A DNA stretch of 32,355 bases from an uncultured Pseudoxanthomonas sp. (GCF_946886695.1 NZ_CAMPJD010000051.1:1-32355), one strand, 5' to 3'; positions 1 through 10,441 are shown, counted from the stretch's first letter. Program-made: numbers and translations. Notes: generated from the letters alone by a model not told the origin.

Positions 1-259
1 CATGCACGATGCGCTCGGGAATGCGCTCGTGGTCGAAGTGGGTGATCTTCTCGCGCAGGATGAAGTCTTCCAGCAGCGTCGGTCCGCGATCGTGCGCACG
101 CAGCGAGTTCTGGTTGTCACTGACCGGGATGCCCTGGTTGGTCGTTAGCGGTGGATGCGGGCCGCCGGCGCTGAAGTGGAGTTCGCCGCCCGCGCCGCGC
201 GTCGCGTTGTCGGCGGTGGGACGAGGGGAGGATTTCGCGGGGGATTTGCGCGCTGCCAT
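1..259 (-). CDS. Catalase, N-terminal part (gene runs off the left edge)
   Basis: Only the first 86 codons are inside the window. The translation has a low-complexity basic start ([11 protein letters not shown]), then the conserved catalase entry [19 protein letters not shown], then [20 protein letters not shown] and ERIPERIVH at the edge. That last His is where the family carries the catalytic distal-haem histidine. Catalases convert hydrogen peroxide to water and oxygen in the cytoplasm. The extended N-terminus would fit a large-subunit KatE-type enzyme, but the length cannot be seen, so no symbol is given. The ATG at 259 is preceded by AGGAG (complement of 267-271). It is divergent from the VOC gene at 443. 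Confidence 0.9.
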   Translation of the reverse strand, partial: MAARKSPAKSSPRPTADNATRGAGGELHFSAGGPHPPLTTNQGIPVSDNQNSLRAHDRGPTLLEDFILREKITHFDHERIPERIVH

Positions 260-442
260 GGGGGATCTCCTGGACGGCGTGGGGGGCACTCCGTGGTGGA
301 GGGCCTTGGCACGCTTCATCATCGGCGTCGCCGCGTGGAGGCCGCGTTAGGAGCCGTTGACGGGGGACTGACGCACGGTCGCGGACACTGGCTGTCCGCA
401 TCCGGTGGCATCACTGTCGCCTTTCCCCCTGGAGATGACGCA

Positions 443-871
443 ATGGAAACGAACGAACTGCATCGCGGCCGCCTGATCGATCACATCCAGCTGGTCGTAC
501 GCGACCTGGACGCCAGCCGCACGTTCTACGCGGCGGTATTCGACGTGCTCGGCATTCCGATGGCGGGCGAGGGCGGCAATTACTTCTGGGCCGACGAGTT
601 GTTCGTCTCCACCGCCGACAGTGAAGCGGCGGATGGAAAGCTCACCGGGCGCCACCACATTGCGTTCCAGGCCCAGGACCGCGCGATGGTGGACCGCTTC
701 CACGAAGTCGCGCTGGCGCACGGCGGCAAGGACAACGGCGCGCCAGGCCTGCGCGATTACCACCCCGGCTACTACGGCGCGTTCGTGCTCGACCCTGACG
801 GCAACAACATCGAAGCTGTGTACCACGGTGAAGCGAAACGCAGTGCAGCGTCGGTGAAGGTGGAGTTCTGA
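443..871 (+). CDS. VOC-family (glyoxalase/dioxygenase-fold) protein
   Basis: A 142-residue single-domain vicinal-oxygen-chelate protein. The N-terminal module begins LIDHIQLVVRDLDASRTFY. The second half has RHHIAFQAQDR and the typical ending YYGAFVLDPDGNNIEAVYH. Probable metal ligands by family analogy are His14, His71 or His72, and Glu124. Members include glyoxalase I, fosfomycin or bleomycin resistance proteins and ring-cleaving dioxygenases, and sequence alone does not choose the substrate here. The frame is open upstream to 155, but that part is compositionally a shadow of the opposite strand. The start at 443 has GGAG at 431-434 and opens the recognisable domain. It looks monocistronic, followed by a hairpin repeat. 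Confidence 0.85.
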   Translation: METNELHRGRLIDHIQLVVRDLDASRTFYAAVFDVLGIPMAGEGGNYFWADELFVSTADSEAADGKLTGRHHIAFQAQDRAMVDRFHEVALAHGGKDNGAPGLRDYHPGYYGAFVLDPDGNNIEAVYHGEAKRSAASVKVEF

Positions 872-875
872 GAAT

Positions 876-1049
876 CCTTCTCCCCGCGTGGCGGGGAGAA
901 GGTGCCCGGAGAGCCTGCCCCGTACTTGATACGGGGGCGGATGAGGGGCAAGCGCGAACGTGGAAACACCATCGCGATGTTCGTTCACACGAATTCCGTT
1001 CGCGCCTCACCCGCCTTCGGCACCCTCTCCCCGCTTCGCAGGGAGAGGG
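876..1049. repeat. Composite hairpin-rich intergenic repeat element
   Basis: This stretch fills the gap between two convergent genes and is built of three hairpins. A perfect 12-bp stem with a GTG loop spans 876-902 (CCTTCTCCCCGC / GCGGGGAGAAGG). A 7-bp stem CCCCGTA/TACGGGG spans 918-936. A 9-bp stem CCCTCTCCC/GGGAGAGGG with a 9-nt loop spans 1023-1049. The outer hairpins are related in sequence, as if they were the ends of one mobile-like unit. Short elements of this look are common between genes in Xanthomonadaceae. The outer hairpins could also act as terminators for the VOC gene and the SDR gene. Confidence 0.7.
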
Positions 1050-1071
1050 AACGGCGATTGTGCGCGCTGGC

Positions 1072-1839
1072 TTACAGAAACATCCCACCCGACGCCTCGA
1101 TGCGCTGCGCATTCACCCACCGGTTCGCCGGCGACAGCAGCGAAGCGACCACGCCACCGATGTCGTCGGGCACTCCCACGCGGCCGAGCGCGGTCTGCGA
1201 GGCGACGAAGGCGTTGAGCTGCGCGTTGTCGCGCACGGCGCCACCACCGAAGTCGGTCTCGATCGCGCCGGGCGCGACGATATTGACCGCGATGCCGCGC
1301 GCACCCAGTTCCTTCGCCTGGTAGCGCGTCAGCACTTCCATCGCGCCCTTCATCGCCGCATACGCGGCGTAGCCGGGCAGGGCGAAACGGGCCAGGCCCG
1401 AGGAGATGTTGATGATGCGGCCGCCATCGGCGATCAGCGGCAGCAGCGTCTGGGTGAGGAAGAACGGTCCCTTCAGGTGCACGTCGACCAGGGCGTCGAA
1501 CTGCGCGCGCGTGGTCTCGGCGAAGCCAGCGTGCACGCCCATGCCGGCGTTGTTGACCAGATGATCGAAGCGCTCACGGCCCCACGCGGCGAGGTGCGCG
1601 CGCACCGCGTCGGCGAAGGCGTCGAAGGTGTCGCTCTGGCCGACATCCAGCGGCAGCGCCGCGGCGCGCTGGCCGAGGGCTTCGATCTCGGCGACGACCG
1701 CCGCCGCTTCGGCCTGCTGGCTGCGGTAAGTGATGAGGACATCGTGACCCTGGCGGGCGACGGCCAGGGCCATGTTGCGGCCCAGGCCGCGGCTGCCGCC
1801 GGTGATCAGGGTGAGGGGGGAGGAAGCGTTCGTGGTCAT
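1072..1839 (-). CDS. SDR-family NAD(P)-dependent oxidoreductase
   Basis: A 255-residue classical short-chain dehydrogenase/reductase. It shows the Rossmann cofactor motif TGGSRGLG (residues 13-20), NNAG (96-99), and the catalytic set Ser147, Tyr160 and Lys164 in GYAAYAAMK. The post-catalytic segment VAPGAIETDF is also present, as in 3-ketoacyl-ACP reductase-like SDRs. The substrate is unknown. The start is set at 1839 (MTTNASSPLTLITGG). The frame runs open further upstream, but that part has no SDR features and crosses the divergent lysR gene. The pairing with a divergent LysR regulator across 127 bp suggests that this regulator controls it. Confidence 0.88.
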   Translation of the reverse strand: MTTNASSPLTLITGGSRGLGRNMALAVARQGHDVLITYRSQQAEAAAVVAEIEALGQRAAALPLDVGQSDTFDAFADAVRAHLAAWGRERFDHLVNNAGMGVHAGFAETTRAQFDALVDVHLKGPFFLTQTLLPLIADGGRIINISSGLARFALPGYAAYAAMKGAMEVLTRYQAKELGARGIAVNIVAPGAIETDFGGGAVRDNAQLNAFVASQTALGRVGVPDDIGGVVASLLSPANRWVNAQRIEASGGMFL

Positions 1840-1933
1840 GGCAGGTCTCCAGTTGGGGAATGCGGTGGATTCACCGTGGAGGCACTGTATTGGGTGGGAT
1901 TGGGCGGATAAATCGGCATAAAATGATTTCACC

Positions 1934-1950
1934 GTTCGTTCAGTGCGAAC
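1934..1950. promoter_or_regulatory. Palindrome GTTCG-N7-CGAAC, probable LysR-type operator
   Basis: A perfect 5+5 inverted repeat lies in the divergent SDR/LysR intergenic region, 17 bp upstream of the lysR ATG. It contains the T-N11-A core expected of LysR-type binding sites (T1936, A1948). Its position would let the regulator control its own gene and the SDR gene. The role is inferred from the motif and its location. Confidence 0.5.
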
Positions 1951-1966
1951 AATCGCCGGAGCCGTC

Positions 1967-2872
1967 ATGAATCGTCTCGACGCCATGCAGGCCTTCGTCC
2001 GGGTCGCAGAGATGGCCAGCTTCACCCGCGCCGCCGACAGCCTGGGCCTGCCCAAGGCCAGCGTGTCCACCGCCGTGCAGCAGTTGGAAGCCTGGCTGGG
2101 CACGCAACTGCTGCACCGGACCACGCGGCGCGTACAGCTGACCCAGGACGGGCAGGCGTTCTACGAGCGCTGCCAGGATCTGCTGGCGGACATGGACGAA
2201 GTGCAGCATCTGTTCGCGCGCTCGCCGCAGGCACTGCGCGGGCGCCTGCGCGTGGACATGCCGGCGCGCTTCGCGCGGCACTTAGTGCTGCCGCACCTGC
2301 CGGCGTTCCTGCATGACCATCCGCAACTCGCGCTGGAACTGAGTTGCACCGACCGGCGCGTCGACGTGGTGCGCGAGGGCTTCGACTGCGTGCTGCGCGT
2401 GGGCACGCTGGCCGACACCAGCCTGATCGCGCGGCCGTTGGGCCAGCTGCGCGTGGTGACATGCGCCAGCCCAGACTACCTGCAGCAACACGGGGTGCCG
2501 CAGTCGCCGGATGAGCTGCACACGCATCGGCTGATCCACTACGCCAGCCAGTTCGGTGGCAAGCCCGATGGCTGGGAGTACTGGGACGGCGCGCGCTACG
2601 CCAGCGTGCCGATGGAAGGTGCGTTGACGGTGAACAGTTCCGACGCCTACGAAGCTGCCTGCATCGCCGGACTGGGGTTGATCCAGGCACCGGTCGCCGG
2701 TCTGCGCACACTGCTGGATCAGGGATTGCTGGTGGAGGTGCTGCCGCAGTACGCCGCCGAGCCGATGCCGGTGACGCTGCTGTACGCGCACCGCCGCCAC
2801 CTGCCGCAGCGCGTGCAGGCCTTCATGGCGTGGCTGGCGGAGACGGTGCGGCCGCACCTGCAAACGGACTGA
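1967..2872 (+). CDS. LysR-family transcriptional regulator
   Basis: A 301-residue protein of normal LysR length. The N-terminal winged helix-turn-helix covers about residues 1-60 (LDAMQAFVRVAEMASFTRAA, then LPKASVSTAVQQLE and LHRTTRRVQLTQDG). It is followed by a linker helix and a periplasmic-binding-protein-like effector domain with the typical LRVDMPARFARHLVLPHLP opening. It resembles the subgroup that regulates divergent oxidoreductase genes. The start at 1967 follows CGGAG and opens the HTH directly. The frame extends 8 codons upstream to 1943, without a better ribosome site. The effector is unknown. Confidence 0.9.
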   Translation: MNRLDAMQAFVRVAEMASFTRAADSLGLPKASVSTAVQQLEAWLGTQLLHRTTRRVQLTQDGQAFYERCQDLLADMDEVQHLFARSPQALRGRLRVDMPARFARHLVLPHLPAFLHDHPQLALELSCTDRRVDVVREGFDCVLRVGTLADTSLIARPLGQLRVVTCASPDYLQQHGVPQSPDELHTHRLIHYASQFGGKPDGWEYWDGARYASVPMEGALTVNSSDAYEAACIAGLGLIQAPVAGLRTLLDQGLLVEVLPQYAAEPMPVTLLYAHRRHLPQRVQAFMAWLAETVRPHLQTD

Positions 2873-2890
2873 TGCGTGTCCGCTGTTTTT

Positions 2891-2962
2891 GTGGGAGGGA
2901 CGTCAGCCGCGAAGATGCCTCAGGGGAACGGCGAAAGGCTTCGCGAGTGACCTCGCTCCCAG
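2891..2962. repeat. Diverged inverted pair of REP-like elements
   Basis: The left copy at 2891-2914 begins GTGGGAGGGACGTCAGC. The right copy at 2939-2962 is its imperfect reverse complement; read on the minus strand it begins CTGGGAGCGAGGTCACTCGC. The copies are 24 nt apart. The sequence resembles the GGAGCGAC-type elements at 8000 and 12537 but belongs to a more decayed or different subfamily. It lies between lysR and the gcvP terminator, outside any gene. Confidence 0.55.
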
Positions 2963-2986
2963 CGGGAATATCCCGGGCCGGAAAGC

Positions 2987-3013
2987 AGAAGGCCCCGCAG
3001 TGCGGGGCCTTCT
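2987..3013. terminator. Bidirectional terminator between lysR and gcvP
   Basis: A perfect 12-bp GC-rich stem (AGAAGGCCCCGC / GCGGGGCCTTCT) has a three-base loop. It lies 21 bp beyond the gcvP stop and about 115 bp beyond the lysR stop. Neither side has a long T run, but short pyrimidine tails follow on both strands (TCTT on plus, GCTTTC on minus). Confidence 0.7.
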
Positions 3014-3033
3014 CTTGTGGATGCGCTGGCGAC

Positions 3034-5928
<2,895 letters not shown>

Positions 5929-5982
5929 GGCAGGCATCCGGAAGGGCAATAGGGCCAGCGTGCGGAAGCCGCACGTGGGGTG

Positions 5983-6181
5983 CCCCTCTGTCCTTTTGCC
6001 TGAGAGTTTGGAAGCGCGCCGACGAGGAAGTCGCGTGCTTCGTGCCCCTTCGGCGCCGGCGCTGCCGCTTGGGCGGCCGGTCTCTCCAGAGTGTTTGCAG
6101 CAGCGGTGGTATCGGGCCTGAGCGATTACGGGCGTTTGCGCCTTCGGCAGCACGTCGCGGGCGACGGGCTTCTCCCACCTG
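5983..6181 (-). promoter_or_regulatory. Tandem glycine riboswitch upstream of gcvP
   Basis: Read on the minus strand, two glycine aptamers stand in tandem. Aptamer 1 (about 6180-6105) holds GGTGGGAGA, GCCGAAGGCGCAA and CGCTCAGGC, and is closed by ACCACC. Aptamer 2 (about 6090-5983) holds CTGGAGAGACCGG, GCCGAAGGGGCA and AAACTCTCAGGCAAAAGGAC. These are the hallmark conserved cores of the family, which normally activates glycine cleavage genes when glycine is abundant. About 55 nt separate aptamer 2 from the gcvP start. Within that gap a 6-bp hairpin GTGCGG-CTT-CCGCAC is the only evident expression-platform element. Confidence 0.93.
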
Positions 6182-6194
6182 GTCTTGCCGGCGG

Positions 6195-6200
6195 ATTATA
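6195..6200 (-). promoter_or_regulatory. -10 box (TATAAT) for the gcvP riboswitch transcript
   Basis: A perfect TATAAT on the minus strand lies about 15 nt upstream of the first aptamer, so transcription would begin a few bases before the riboswitch. No good -35 match is seen at the usual 16-18 bp spacing, so an activator may be needed. Confidence 0.55.
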
Positions 6201-6301
6201 GCCCGCCGCGGCGGGCCGCCGGCGGTTTCGGCGTACCATGTGCAGCCCCGCGTCGCCTGTTCATGCATGCCGGCCGCGCCCGCCTGGAGTTTTTCCCCGC
6301 A

Positions 6302-7555
6302 ATGACGGCCCCCCGCGCCATCTCCAACCGCCGCCTGGCCCTCCTGCTGGGTGGGCTGGCGATGTTCGGTCCGTTCTCCATCGATACGATCTTCCCGGCG
6401 TTCCCCGCCATGGGCTTGCACCTGGGCGCGGACAAGGTGGCCATGCAGCAGACGATCAGCGTGTACCTGCTGACGTATGCGCTGATGAGCCTGGTGCACG
6501 GGCCGCTGTCGGACACGTTCGGCCGCAAGCGGGTGATCCTGGGGGGGCTGATCGTGTTCCTGCTGGCGTCGGTGGGCTGTGCACTGTCCACCGACATGGC
6601 CACGCTGCTGTTCTTCCGCGCCGTGCAGGGCCTGTCGGCGGGCGTGGGCTTCATCGTCGGGCGCGCGGTGATCCGCGACGCGCGCAACGGCGACGACGCG
6701 CAGCGGCTGATGAGCCAGGTCTCCATGATCTTCGGCATCGCGCCTGCCATCGCGCCGATCGTGGGCGGCTGGATCCTGGGCTGGAGTGCGTGGCCAATGA
6801 TCTTCTGGTTCCTCGCCGCCTTCTCGCTGCTGTTGCTGGTGGCGGTGGTTGGCTGGCTGCCGGAAACGCATCCTCCGGAAGCGCGCCTGAAAGTCTCGCC
6901 CCGCCGCCTGCTGCGTGATTACGTGGGCATCGTGCGCAACCGGCGGTTCGTGCGGCTGGCGCTGGCCGGTTCACTGAGTTTCGGCGGCCTGTTCCTGTAT
7001 ATCGCCTCTGCGCCGGCGTTCGTGATGGATCTGCTGCATCTGAACGAGCAGCAGTTCGCGTGGCTGTTCCTGCCGACCATTGGCGGCATGGTGCTGGGCG
7101 CGTTCCTGTCCGGGCGCGCGGCGGGGCGTGTCGAGGGCGCACGGCTGGTGAAGATCGGTTATGCGTGCATGGCGGTGGCGATGGTGGCGAACGTGGCCTA
7201 CAACGCGTGGGCGGGCGACGACATCCGCGTGCCCTGGGCAGTGCTGCCCATGATGCTGGCGGCGCTGGGCGTGGCGCTGGTGTTCCCGATCCTGACCCTG
7301 GCCATCCTGGACATGTACCCGCGCCAGCGTGGCGCCGCGTCGTCGCTGCAGGCCTTCAGCAACCTGGTGATCAACGCGATCATCGCCGGCCTGCTTTCGC
7401 CGCTGCTGAGCCAGCATGGTCTCCACCTGGCGCTGGGCATGGCCGGCTTCGTCCTGGCAGGCTGGCTGATGTGGCAATGGGAAGCGAACGCCAGCCGGCG
7501 CCTGCCCGCGTGCCCGCGCGAGCCCGCTGCGCTCGAACCCACCGATCAACTCTGA
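6302..7555 (+). CDS. MFS multidrug transporter, Bcr/CflA type
   Basis: A 417-residue inner-membrane transporter with about 12 hydrophobic segments. It has MFS motif A in the first cytoplasmic loop (GPLSDTFGRKRVILGG, residues 68-83). It also has a DHA1-type start (FGPFSIDTIFPAFPAM) and FGIAPAIAPIVGGWI in the fifth helix region, which is characteristic of Bcr/CflA exporters. The family exports bicyclomycin, chloramphenicol, sulfonamides or dipeptides by proton antiport; the substrate here is unknown. The start at 6302 has GGAG 12 nt upstream. Upstream in-frame codons lie in poorly hydrophobic, probably untranslated sequence. The next gene follows after 18 nt, so the two are probably cotranscribed. 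Confidence 0.88.
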   Translation: MTAPRAISNRRLALLLGGLAMFGPFSIDTIFPAFPAMGLHLGADKVAMQQTISVYLLTYALMSLVHGPLSDTFGRKRVILGGLIVFLLASVGCALSTDMATLLFFRAVQGLSAGVGFIVGRAVIRDARNGDDAQRLMSQVSMIFGIAPAIAPIVGGWILGWSAWPMIFWFLAAFSLLLLVAVVGWLPETHPPEARLKVSPRRLLRDYVGIVRNRRFVRLALAGSLSFGGLFLYIASAPAFVMDLLHLNEQQFAWLFLPTIGGMVLGAFLSGRAAGRVEGARLVKIGYACMAVAMVANVAYNAWAGDDIRVPWAVLPMMLAALGVALVFPILTLAILDMYPRQRGAASSLQAFSNLVINAIIAGLLSPLLSQHGLHLALGMAGFVLAGWLMWQWEANASRRLPACPREPAALEPTDQL

Positions 7556-7573
7556 CTTCCTGCGAGACCGTCC

Positions 7574-7984
7574 ATGTCCATCCAGTCCAAGGCGCGCCGC
7601 GAGGCGAAGAAGCGCAAGGCGACCAAGGCCCACAACCAGGCGCGGGCGAATGCGCCCGCCATCGAGCCGCATGCCGAGTTGCGCAATCCCGAAGGCGAGC
7701 TGCTGGCCGGCGTGGTGCGCCAGGCTGGCGTCTGGGTGCTGGGCATGGACGGCCGCATCGCGGGCACCTCCGACAGCGCCGCCGAAGTGCTGGCGATGAT
7801 CAAGCAGGCGGCGGTGCTGCACGAAGCACAGGGCAACGCGGTGCGCCTGGTGTATTCCGACGAACTGCGCGACACCGCCGTGATCGAAGCCGCCACGCAG
7901 GGGCTGACGCTGGAACAGTTCGAAGCGCAGCTCGCCGAACAGATGAAGACGGGCAAGCCGGATCCGGCGCCGGACGTGAACTGA
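7574..7984 (+). CDS. Small conserved-type hypothetical protein with basic N-terminus
   Basis: A 136-residue soluble protein. The first 25 residues are very basic (SIQSKARREAKKRKATKAHN), suggesting nucleic-acid or ribosome contact. They are followed by a compact alpha/beta region (LAGVVRQAGVWVLGMDGRIA) and a helical acidic C-terminus (GLTLEQFEAQLAEQMKTG). No signal peptide or membrane segment is seen, and no named family is recognised. It begins 18 nt after the MFS gene and probably shares its transcript. Normal codon use and a compact start argue that it is real. Confidence 0.75.
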   Translation: MSIQSKARREAKKRKATKAHNQARANAPAIEPHAELRNPEGELLAGVVRQAGVWVLGMDGRIAGTSDSAAEVLAMIKQAAVLHEAQGNAVRLVYSDELRDTAVIEAATQGLTLEQFEAQLAEQMKTGKPDPAPDVN

Positions 7985-7999
7985 GGCGCGTTGTATCCC

Positions 8000-8147
8000 T
8001 GTAGGAGCGACGTCAGTCGCGACCGCGGACTGGGACTGGCCATCGACGAGTCACGAGGTGGCCGTGGTTCCGCTGCCGCACTCTGTGCTCATCTTGGTCG
8101 CACTCGACTCCTCCAGCCGTGCGGTCGCGACTGACGTCGCTCCTACA
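8000..8147. repeat. Perfect inverted pair of 27-bp REP-like elements
   Basis: The left arm 8000-8026 starts TGTAGGAGCGACGTCAGTCG. The right arm 8121-8147 is its exact reverse complement over 27 bp, with 94 bp between. Each arm is itself a small hairpin (GCGAC-GTCA-GTCGC). The pair sits between convergent genes, and the right arm overlaps the last codons and stop of the gene on the minus strand. The layout resembles a BIME-type REP doublet. No REP-associated transposase is in the window. Confidence 0.8.
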
Positions 8148-8673
8148 AGGTCGCATGCGGTCGGCGCAGCCACACTGTCAGACCCGCCGTGACGCCCACC
8201 GGCACCCAGACCCAGCGCAGTTCCGAGGCCAGCACCTCGGCGCCACGCGCGCTGAAGAAACGATTCACGAATGGCGAGACTTCGATCACCCGCCATGGAG
8301 CGAAGTGGCGTGCGTCGGACCACGGCCAGAACAGCGCGACGCCCAGGCCACCATCGGTCAGCATGTCCAGCAGCGGGTGGGAGGCCACGCACAGGGCGAT
8401 GAACAGGAATGCGGTGACGGCGCGCACCCTCAACCATCGCGCGAAGCCCGCCGCGAATACGCCGCAGAAAACGGCGAATGCGAGCGAGTGGCTTGCGCCC
8501 CGATGGCCGAAATCATGAGCGTATTCGATCCCCAGCTTGAACATCGCCACGTCGGCATCCGGCAGCATCGCGGCTGCCATGCCGGCCAGCACGAGCCTCG
8601 ATGGAATGCGATGCCTGCCGAGTGCGATGCCGGCGGCGAGCGGAAGTATGGCGTGGGTGATGATGGTGGGCAT
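8143..8673 (-). CDS. YdjM/DUF457-type membrane-bound metal-dependent hydrolase
   Basis: A 176-residue integral membrane protein with about four hydrophobic helices. It carries the conserved polar residues of the YdjM family: His7 in THAILPLAAG, LPDAD (37-41), HDFGHRGASHSL (53-64) and ASHPLLDMLTDGG (97-109). These His and Asp residues are the presumed metal ligands. The family is annotated as inner-membrane metal-dependent hydrolases with uncertain substrate. The ATG at 8673 starts the family's usual N-terminus, though no strong ribosome site precedes it. The last codons (Thr-Leu-TAG) fall at the right REP arm, so the repeat supplies the stop. Confidence 0.85.
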   Translation of the reverse strand: MPTIITHAILPLAAGIALGRHRIPSRLVLAGMAAAMLPDADVAMFKLGIEYAHDFGHRGASHSLAFAVFCGVFAAGFARWLRVRAVTAFLFIALCVASHPLLDMLTDGGLGVALFWPWSDARHFAPWRVIEVSPFVNRFFSARGAEVLASELRWVWVPVGVTAGLTVWLRRPHATL

Positions 8674-8753
8674 GGACGATCCGATGCGTGTGGAGCGTCA
8701 AGGCTCGCCCGCGGGCATGGGCGGTCGATGAAGCCGGCGTGAGGCAAAGAAAA

Positions 8754-8773
8754 AGGCCGGCTTGCGCCGGCCT
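8754..8773 (-). terminator. Rho-independent terminator of the Lys-C-like protease gene
   Basis: On the minus strand, AGGCCGGC-GCAA-GCCGGCCT is followed by TTTTTCTTT, a classic intrinsic terminator 25 bp past the protease stop codon. Confidence 0.88.
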
Positions 8774-8798
8774 GTCAAGAGCGAGTCTCGTGCCGTAA

Positions 8799-10406
8799 TC
8801 AGCGTTCGAGTTGGGTCGTGCGCAGCGGTGCCGGCCGACGCGGGCTATCGGTATGCGTAGGCGACCTGGCCGGCGTTTCAGGCGTCGTCACGATGCGCGC
8901 ACCTTGGGTCTGCGCCATGGCACCGGCTGTGGCGCCTGCGCTGCGGACGAGAGGTTGCGAGCCGTTCTCGCGGACGGGATCGGCGGCGATCCATTGCTTG
9001 ATCTGGGGGAATACCAGGTTCAGGCGGGAATAGTGATCGCGGTTGAACGAATCGTTGAGGTTGCCCGTGTTAGTGCAGGTCGCCCTGCCGCCGAGTAGGC
9101 CACCGCGCAGCCGGTAACTTCCATCGGTGTGCAGCGTGAAGAGGCCTGAGCCACTGCTGCCACCTTCCGTTGTGCCCTCAAGCCAGCCGACGGTGAACTG
9201 CTGCGCATACGCGTCGGTGACGTGCTGGCCGCGGGAGTATTTCTTCGCATCGCCTGACGGATGATGGATGCCGATGACCGGTGCGTTGGCCACCAGTGTG
9301 CTGGCGTCCCAACCCGCGAAGGTCGCCGACGGGGGCGGCGCGTTCCGCAGCCGAAGCAGCATGGCGTCTGTGGACGGGTCGAAGAACATGACGTCGGCCC
9401 CCCCCGTCAGCGGGTTGGAACGCACACCATTCACGACACCGCACGAAGAGTTCTCGTATCCCCAATAGGTGTTGAGGCTGGCAGCCACCTTGCTCCGGTC
9501 CTGCACTGGCACGTCGTCATCGCCTCCGGCGAAGCAGTGATCCGCCGTGTAGAACCACGGCGTCTGACTGCTTGGCGTCGTGTCGTTCAACAGCGTCCCG
9601 GTGCAGATGTACGAACCCAGGATGCTGCCTCCCGTGGCGTATACATTGAACACCATGTGCGCGACGGCGTTCTTCGCATGCGCATAAGCAGGGCCCAACT
9701 GAGCTACACGGCATGCCGCGTCGATGTTACAGCTCCCCGAATCGCCCAGCGCCTTCAGGATCTTGAAGTCGTTGCGAGTATTGGTGAGCAGGTGCGAGAC
9801 ATGGGGAGCCTGCAGCCGGGCCTGCACCGCCTTGACGTGGGCGGGACGGTAGATCTCGATGATCTGGGTTGCCCCGTCGGTCACGGGCGACCAATACATG
9901 CCGTCTGCACTAGCAAACGCCTGTGCCTCGGCCGCAGTGACGGCTGCGACCACGCGACCGGGCGCATCCGTGCCGGCAAAGCGCAGCTCGACATGCGGAT
10001 GAAGCGACTTCACCTGAAGGCCTACGCGCAGGCCCAGCGCATCCGGCGAACCGACCTGCAGTCGTGCGACCGCGCCACCCGACTTGAGGGGTACCCAGCG
10101 CAATGCAGGCGTGGTGCGTTCCATCCCTTCGCCAGTCAACGTGCGGCCGATGCCGATCTGGACGGCCTTGACGCGCTGGCGTGCGTTTCGCCGATCCATC
10201 TCGACAAGACGCTCAATGGCCATTTCGCGATAGCCCTGATGGCTGACGCTGCGGGCAGGAAACTGAGCCAGCTTCCACGCGGGGGCAGGCTGCGCAGGCG
10301 TGCGGCTGGCTTCGCCGGCGACCTGGGTCACTCCGGCGCTGGCAGCGAGGGGCAGTGCTGCGAGCATCGTGCTCGCCAAGCATCGCAAGATCATGGATCG
10401 CGTCAC
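8799..10406 (-). CDS. Secreted trypsin-fold serine endopeptidase, lysyl-endopeptidase-like
   Basis: A 535-residue exported protease. The signal peptide is about residues 1-24 (LASTMLAALPLAASAG). A propeptide-like region of about 200 residues follows. The catalytic domain (about 225-475) has His290 in YTADHC, Asp347 in STDAMLLRL and Ser418 in EGGSSGSGLF. The segments SYICTGTLLND, WGYENSSC and IGIHHPSGDAKK resemble Achromobacter/Lysobacter Lys-C (family S1), so cleavage after Lys or another basic residue is plausible but unproven. The roughly 55-residue C-terminal tail is rich in Pro, Thr and Arg. The GTG start at 10406 is chosen because GGAGG stands 8 nt upstream, whereas the ATG four codons later is 20 nt away. 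It lies downstream of the ACE-like gene on the same strand. Confidence 0.88.
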   Translation of the reverse strand: MTRSMILRCLASTMLAALPLAASAGVTQVAGEASRTPAQPAPAWKLAQFPARSVSHQGYREMAIERLVEMDRRNARQRVKAVQIGIGRTLTGEGMERTTPALRWVPLKSGGAVARLQVGSPDALGLRVGLQVKSLHPHVELRFAGTDAPGRVVAAVTAAEAQAFASADGMYWSPVTDGATQIIEIYRPAHVKAVQARLQAPHVSHLLTNTRNDFKILKALGDSGSCNIDAACRVAQLGPAYAHAKNAVAHMVFNVYATGGSILGSYICTGTLLNDTTPSSQTPWFYTADHCFAGGDDDVPVQDRSKVAASLNTYWGYENSSCGVVNGVRSNPLTGGADVMFFDPSTDAMLLRLRNAPPPSATFAGWDASTLVANAPVIGIHHPSGDAKKYSRGQHVTDAYAQQFTVGWLEGTTEGGSSGSGLFTLHTDGSYRLRGGLLGGRATCTNTGNLNDSFNRDHYSRLNLVFPQIKQWIAADPVRENGSQPLVRSAGATAGAMAQTQGARIVTTPETPARSPTHTDSPRRPAPLRTTQLER

Positions 10407-10441
10407 TTTTTGGACCTCCGTGTCGGAGTGTGGATTGGAAA

